From the NCBI GenBank assembly GCA_902519945.1, contig CABYLY010000008.1, positions 1-39,594 of the forward strand: 39,594 nucleotides of DNA. The letters run 5' to 3'. This document shows, piece by piece, positions 36,012-39,594 of this stretch. Positions within the stretch are counted from its first letter, which is position 1; every line of letters begins with the position of its first letter. The notes under the pieces are model-generated. The model was not told where the DNA came from. It was given only the letters and a program-made list of their open reading frames with translations, and did not search any database. The DNA is from an uncultured Pelagibacteraceae bacterium (GTDB lineage: Bacteria; Pseudomonadota; Alphaproteobacteria; Pelagibacterales; Pelagibacteraceae). The translations under genes and the position numbers were made by a program.

Positions 36012-37061
36012 AACATCACCATCTCTGACTATATACTCTTTTCCCTCTAACCTCATTTTGCCGTTTGTTTTTGAATTCACCCAACCATTGTTTTCAATAA
36101 AATCCTCATAGGATACTGTCTCAGCTCTAATAAATCCTTTCTCAAAATCAGTATGAATTTCACCCGCGGCCATAGGCGCTGTGCAGTTTTTTTGTATTGT
36201 CCATGCTCTAGTTTCTTGTGGACCAGATGTAAAATAAGTGTCTAATTCTAAAATTTTGTATCCTTTCTGTATCAACATGTTTAGTCCCGTCTTTTCTAAA
36301 CCAATCATTTGCATATAGTTCGCCTTCTCTTCTTTTTCTAATTCGTTTATTTGATTTTCTATGTCAGCAGAGACAATTAAAGTATTATCATTACCGTATT
36401 TCTCAATGAATGATTTTGTATATTCATTTCCTGTTTTGATACTTTTTTCATCAACATTACAAACATATATTTTAGGTTTTAAGCATAATAAACCACTCTG
36501 ATTTAGCTGTTTTTTACTAAATTGAGATCGTAAAACTGAAAACTCTTTGTTGTTATTTATACAATCTAATGCAAGTTTGAGTATTTCTATTTCTTCCTCG
36601 TTGATATTTTTCTTATTGTTTTTTTCTAATCTTTTTTCAATAGACTCAAGATCAGATAGCATCATTTCAGTCTCAATAATATCTAGGTCTCTTATTGGGT
36701 CTACTGATGGATTTACATTTTGAATATCGGCTGAGTCAAAACACCTAATCATATGTATAATCGCATCTACTTCTCTAATATGGGAAAGAAATTTATTTCC
36801 TAAGCCTTCGCCTTTAGATGCACCTTTAACGAGACCGGCAATATCAACAAATGATATAGTTGTATTAATAATTTTTTTTGATTGTGAAATTTTTGCTAAT
36901 TTTTCTAATCTTTCATCCGGTACAGGAACAATACCAATATTTGGATCTATAGTGCAAAATGGAAAGTTTGCAGCTTGTGCTTTACTTGAATTTGTTAGGG
37001 CGTTAAATAGAGTTGATTTACCAACATTGGGTAAACCAACTATTCCACATTTAAAACTCAT
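35988..37061 (-). CDS. ychF: Ribosome-binding P-loop ATPase YchF
   Basis: A 357-residue Obg-family P-loop protein that prefers ATP to GTP and is linked to ribosomes and oxidative-stress response. G1 is GLPNVGKST (9-17), and the switch region includes FPFCTIDPNIGIV and DIAGLVKGASKGEGLG. The usual NKxD is replaced by NVDE, as is normal for YchF and explains ATP use. A C-terminal TGS domain is visible (LDTYFTSGPQETRAW ... GDVLNFRFN). Its start overlaps the pth stop by one base; the pth-ychF pair is conserved widely. Confidence 0.97.
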   Translation of the reverse strand: MSFKCGIVGLPNVGKSTLFNALTNSSKAQAANFPFCTIDPNIGIVPVPDERLEKLAKISQSKKIINTTISFVDIAGLVKGASKGEGLGNKFLSHIREVDAIIHMIRCFDSADIQNVNPSVDPIRDLDIIETEMMLSDLESIEKRLEKNNKKNINEEEIEILKLALDCINNNKEFSVLRSQFSKKQLNQSGLLCLKPKIYVCNVDEKSIKTGNEYTKSFIEKYGNDNTLIVSADIENQINELEKEEKANYMQMIGLEKTGLNMLIQKGYKILELDTYFTSGPQETRAWTIQKNCTAPMAAGEIHTDFEKGFIRAETVSYEDFIENNGWVNSKTNGKMRLEGKEYIVRDGDVLNFRFNT

Positions 37062-37621
37062 TATTTATTATTAACAGTGCTTGAAAACAAATCTAATTTT
37101 TTATTAACTAATATCGTAATTGATTCATTTATATTTTTTGAAATTTTTTGAATTCCTAAAGTCTCTTCTTCGTCAAAATTTTGTAGTACGTAATCAGCAG
37201 TATTAATACTTCCTTTTGGTTTTCCAATACCTATTCTCACTCTAGAGTAATCTTTACCAATAAATTTATCTATTGAGGATATTCCATTATGCCCTGCGCT
37301 TGATCCACCAAATTTTGCTTTTATTTTTCCAAACTCCAAATCTAAATCATCATGAAAAACTATTACATCTTCGGCATCAATTTTGAAATATTCGATTAAT
37401 TCCCTTATACAAATACCTGAGTTGTTCATAAATGTTAATGGTTTGATCGCATAAACTTTTTTATTTCCAATATTTCCAGTCGTAAGCAAACCTTTAAATT
37501 TAGGCTTTTGTTTTGAAAGACCAAATTCTTTGTTAATAGAATCTATAATCTTAAAACCAACATTGTGTCTGTTGTTTTCGCTATCTGGTGTTGGATTTCC
37601 CAGGCCTACAAATAAAAGCAT
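37061..37621 (-). CDS. pth: Peptidyl-tRNA hydrolase
   Basis: A 186-residue enzyme that releases tRNA from prematurely dropped peptidyl-tRNA. The catalytic His19 is in NNRHNVGF; PLTFMNNSG and VFHDDLDLEFGKIKAKFGGSSAGHNGISS are the other signatures. Length is normal. It lies 34 bases after rplY and overlaps ychF, consistent with the prs-rplY-pth-ychF order common in proteobacteria. Confidence 0.97.
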   Translation of the reverse strand: MLLFVGLGNPTPDSENNRHNVGFKIIDSINKEFGLSKQKPKFKGLLTTGNIGNKKVYAIKPLTFMNNSGICIRELIEYFKIDAEDVIVFHDDLDLEFGKIKAKFGGSSAGHNGISSIDKFIGKDYSRVRIGIGKPKGSINTADYVLQNFDEEETLGIQKISKNINESITILVNKKLDLFSSTVNNK

Positions 37622-37655
37622 AAATCAGTGGATAATGAATTTCAAATTTGATTAT

Positions 37656-38384
37656 TTATTTCTTTTCTTCAGAAGGTTTCTTATCTGCAGCTTTTTTATC
37701 GTCACCATCTTTCTTATCACCCTCAGCTGGTTTGTCTCCATCTGCTGAAGCCGCTGCTTCTGCCCCTTCAGCTCCCTCTGCACCTTCTGTTGCCTCTGCC
37801 TCAGCTGGTTTTTCTGGTTCTTTCATAACTGTCGGTGCAGCTAATGTTGCAATTACGAAATCTCTTCCTTGAATAGTAGGTGTTACCTCAGAGTCGAGTT
37901 TAACTGATGAAATTTTAAAACTTGAACCAATATCTACACCATCAAGATCTAAAGTAAGATTTTCAGGAATTTTTTCGCTTGGACACTTTAATTCAACTTT
38001 TCTTCTAACAATGTTTAAGACCCCACCTCTTTTTAAGCCAGGAGACTTTTCATGATTTATAAAATTTACTGGCACTTCAATCTTAATTTTTACACCAGGT
38101 ACTACTCTTAAAAAGTCTACGTGATTAGGTTCGTCACTTAAAATGTCATATTTTACCTCTCTTGGTAAAACATTTTGAGACTTACCATCAACACTTAAAG
38201 TAATTATATTTGATAAAAAGTTTTCTTTTTCAATTAATGTTTTAAGTAATTTCTTTGAAATGGATATTTTTTGATTTTCATTTTTGCCACCATAAATAAT
38301 AGCGGGGACATTTCCACTATTTCTGATAGCATTAAGTTGTCCCTTAGTCTTATCAGTTCTAATATTTGCTTCTAATGAAATCAT
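37656..38384 (-). CDS. rplY: Ribosomal protein bL25 (Ctc/TL5 type) with acidic-lysine tail
   Basis: A 242-residue L25 that binds 5S rRNA in the large subunit. The N-terminal L25 domain (about 1-90) is followed by the TL5/Ctc beta domain (about 95-185), including SPGLKRGGVLN. From residue 188 to the end there is a 55-residue tail of Glu, Ala, Gly, Asp and Lys, with a repeated EGA unit near residues 199-208. The DNA of this tail is much richer in G+C than the rest. Its start codon falls inside an inverted repeat (38382-38407). It sits between prs and pth. Confidence 0.95.
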   Translation of the reverse strand: MISLEANIRTDKTKGQLNAIRNSGNVPAIIYGGKNENQKISISKKLLKTLIEKENFLSNIITLSVDGKSQNVLPREVKYDILSDEPNHVDFLRVVPGVKIKIEVPVNFINHEKSPGLKRGGVLNIVRRKVELKCPSEKIPENLTLDLDGVDIGSSFKISSVKLDSEVTPTIQGRDFVIATLAAPTVMKEPEKPAEAEATEGAEGAEGAEAAASADGDKPAEGDKKDGDDKKAADKKPSEEKK

Positions 38385-38407
38385 AAGTCACAGGTTTTTA
38401 ACTTATG
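38382..38407 (-). promoter_or_regulatory. Inverted repeat containing the rplY start codon
   Basis: CATAAGT (38382-38388) and ACTTATG (38401-38407) are exact inverted repeats around a 12-base loop. On the minus-strand mRNA the second arm contains the rplY ATG, so the start codon would be paired in the folded leader. No Shine-Dalgarno sequence is visible. Translational control of a ribosomal protein by such a fold is possible but inferred. Confidence 0.35.
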
Positions 38408-38427
38408 TTGATAAATAATCAAGGTAA

Positions 38428-39360
38428 TTATTTAAATAAATCTGAAACTGAAGTTGAGTTAGAAATTCTTTTTATTGCTTCTCCCATAAGGGCAGAAATT
38501 GGTAAAACTTCAATATTTTTAACATTTTTTGTTTTTTCTCTATTATCTATTGTATCTGTAATAACTAAATTTTTAATAACTGAATTTTTAATTTTCTTAA
38601 CTGCATCTCCACTTAAAACACCATGAGTAATATAAACATATACCTCTTTCGCACCTCTTTGTTTAAGTGCTTTTGCGGCATTAACAATAGTGCCACCAGA
38701 GTCAATTATATCATCAACCAATATACATGTCTTACCTTTTACATCCCCAATAACGTTCATTACTTGTGATTGACCAGGTTTCGGTCTTCTCTTATCTACA
38801 ATAGCCAAACCAATATTCAAAATTTTACCAAGTGCTCTCGCTCGCTCCGTTCCACCAACATCTGGGGCAACACAGATTAAATTTTTATTTTTGATCTTTT
38901 TTTTAACGTGTCGTGCAAAGATTGGAGTAGAAAAAAGGTTGTCTACGGGGATATCAAAAAACCCTTGAATTTGACCAGCATGAAGATCAACTGTCACGAC
39001 TCTATCAGCTCCTGCCTTTGTTATTAAATTTGAAACAAGCTTTGCTGATATAGATGTTCTTGGAACAACTTTTCTATCCTGTCTTGCATAACCAAAGTAG
39101 GGAATAACAGCAGTTATATTTTTTGCTGAAGATCTTTTTAAAGCATCAATACATAAAAGTAATTCCATTAAATTATCATTTGCTGGTGAGGAAATTGATT
39201 GAATTATAAAAATGCTATTCCCTCTTATATTTTCATTTATCTCAATGTAAATTTCTCCATCTGCAAACTTTCTTATACTAGAATTGACAAGTTTAGATTT
39301 TAAATATTTAGCAATATTTTTACTTAGAATTTTATTACTATTTCCAGTTAATAATTTCAT
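38428..39360 (-). CDS. prs: Ribose-phosphate pyrophosphokinase
   Basis: A 310-residue PRPP synthase that makes phosphoribosyl pyrophosphate for nucleotide, histidine and tryptophan synthesis. Signatures are [19 protein letters not shown] (about 93-111), [19 protein letters not shown] (about 126-144) and the PRPP-binding [18 protein letters not shown] (about 211-228). Full length. It starts nine bases after the stop of the YfiH-like gene and leads into rplY, 43 bases downstream. Confidence 0.98.
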   Translation of the reverse strand: MKLLTGNSNKILSKNIAKYLKSKLVNSSIRKFADGEIYIEINENIRGNSIFIIQSISSPANDNLMELLLCIDALKRSSAKNITAVIPYFGYARQDRKVVPRTSISAKLVSNLITKAGADRVVTVDLHAGQIQGFFDIPVDNLFSTPIFARHVKKKIKNKNLICVAPDVGGTERARALGKILNIGLAIVDKRRPKPGQSQVMNVIGDVKGKTCILVDDIIDSGGTIVNAAKALKQRGAKEVYVYITHGVLSGDAVKKIKNSVIKNLVITDTIDNREKTKNVKNIEVLPISALMGEAIKRISNSTSVSDLFK

Positions 39361-39369
39361 TGAAAAAAT

Positions 39370-39594
39370 TTAATTAATCATAATTATTGATATATTTCTA
39401 CCATAATCAGCATGTTTTAATTTTAAAGACCGCCTAGCGCTAAAAAAATTATTTTTAATATTATATGTATCAATATTTAACATATCAATTTTATTGATTT
39501 TGTTTAATTTAAGTTGAGATTTAACATAATCTGGTAAATTAAAATAAATCAAATTATTTACATTTTTAAAGAAAATTTTGTTTTTTTTATGTTT
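39370..39594 (-). CDS. YfiH/PgeF-type polyphenol oxidase family protein (C-terminal part, cut by window)
   Basis: The reading frame stays open to the right edge, giving about 74 residues that form the C-terminus of a larger protein. The end NIDTYNIKNNFFSARRS...YGRNISIIMIN matches the FFS-x-RR and GR-x-x-S pattern of the YfiH (DUF152, laccase-domain) family. Members include peptidoglycan editing factor PgeF and purine nucleoside phosphorylase activities. The catalytic His and Cys residues lie in the missing N-terminal part. A TTG at 39550-39552 is not the start, since homology continues upstream. Confidence 0.75.
   Translation of the reverse strand, partial: KHKKNKIFFKNVNNLIYFNLPDYVKSQLKLNKINKIDMLNIDTYNIKNNFFSARRSLKLKHADYGRNISIIMIN

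Noticed and set aside
37648..37872. Ser/Ala-rich plus-strand frame over the L25 tail
   Set aside because: It is the reverse reading of the low-complexity rplY tail; the repeats create an open frame by chance.
39370..39552. Stand-alone 60-residue protein at the right edge
   Set aside because: The frame continues to the window end and the sequence matches the C-terminus of a YfiH-type protein, so it is a fragment of a larger gene.

Overview
The window looks like chromosomal DNA from a streamlined marine alphaproteobacterium, most likely the SAR11/Pelagibacterales clade. This rests on its very low G+C content, A/T-ending codons, near absence of intergenic space (no gene-free stretch exceeds about 120 bases), and alphaproteobacterial gene orders: ctaC-D-B-(small ORF)-G-E-surf1-thrC; ispH-thrB-rnhA facing a peroxiredoxin; mutY facing dciA-dsbA-smc; ccrM beside rnhB; petABC. 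The taxonomic call is inference from content and order, not from a marker-gene comparison.

Layout. 1-2432 (minus): a quinone oxidoreductase cut by the window edge, pirin, a tandem CDGSH iron-sulfur protein and a type II haloacid dehalogenase. 2450-10559 (plus): rsmE, then the aa3 cytochrome c oxidase operon with its heme and copper assembly factors (including a 41-residue membrane ORF), SURF1, threonine synthase and a peroxiredoxin. 10589-23075 (minus): fifteen co-directional genes with gaps of at most 39 bases, in transcription order dciA, dsbA, smc, atpI, atpB, atpE, atpF', atpF, crtI, crtB, crtY, blh, ispH, thrB, rnhA. 23076-25201 (plus): mutY and an FAD monooxygenase. 25198-27652 (minus): ccrM, rnhB and a family 4-like uracil-DNA glycosylase. 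27664-31583 (plus): a TPR protein, ispE, tRNA-Gln(TTG) and a CCA-adding enzyme. 31580-33360 (minus): greA, hemF, trmL. 33451-36011 (plus): the cytochrome bc1 complex. 35988-39594 (minus): ychF, pth, rplY, prs and the C-terminal end of a YfiH/PgeF-type protein.

How the genes work together. The window is dominated by energy transduction: bc1 complex, aa3 oxidase, the Fo (membrane) half of ATP synthase, and a lycopene-to-retinal cassette (crtI, crtB, crtY, blh) immediately downstream of Fo and overlapping ispH, which supplies isoprenoid precursors. Retinal is the chromophore of proteorhodopsin, a light-driven proton pump, so a light-energy cofactor pathway appears to be wired into the ATP synthase transcription unit. 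The rhodopsin gene, a GGPP synthase (crtE) and the F1 genes are not in the window.

Other points of interest: an SMC protein with intact ATPase heads but no recognisable hinge; a G+C-rich hairpin with a GCAA tetraloop after rnhA; two GANTC sites just upstream of the GANTC methylase gene ccrM; a tRNA three bases ahead of the CCA-adding enzyme gene; a 16-base perfect palindrome between petA and trmL; and a hairpin that contains the start codon of ribosomal protein L25. I see no insertion sequences, prophage, CRISPR array or rRNA.
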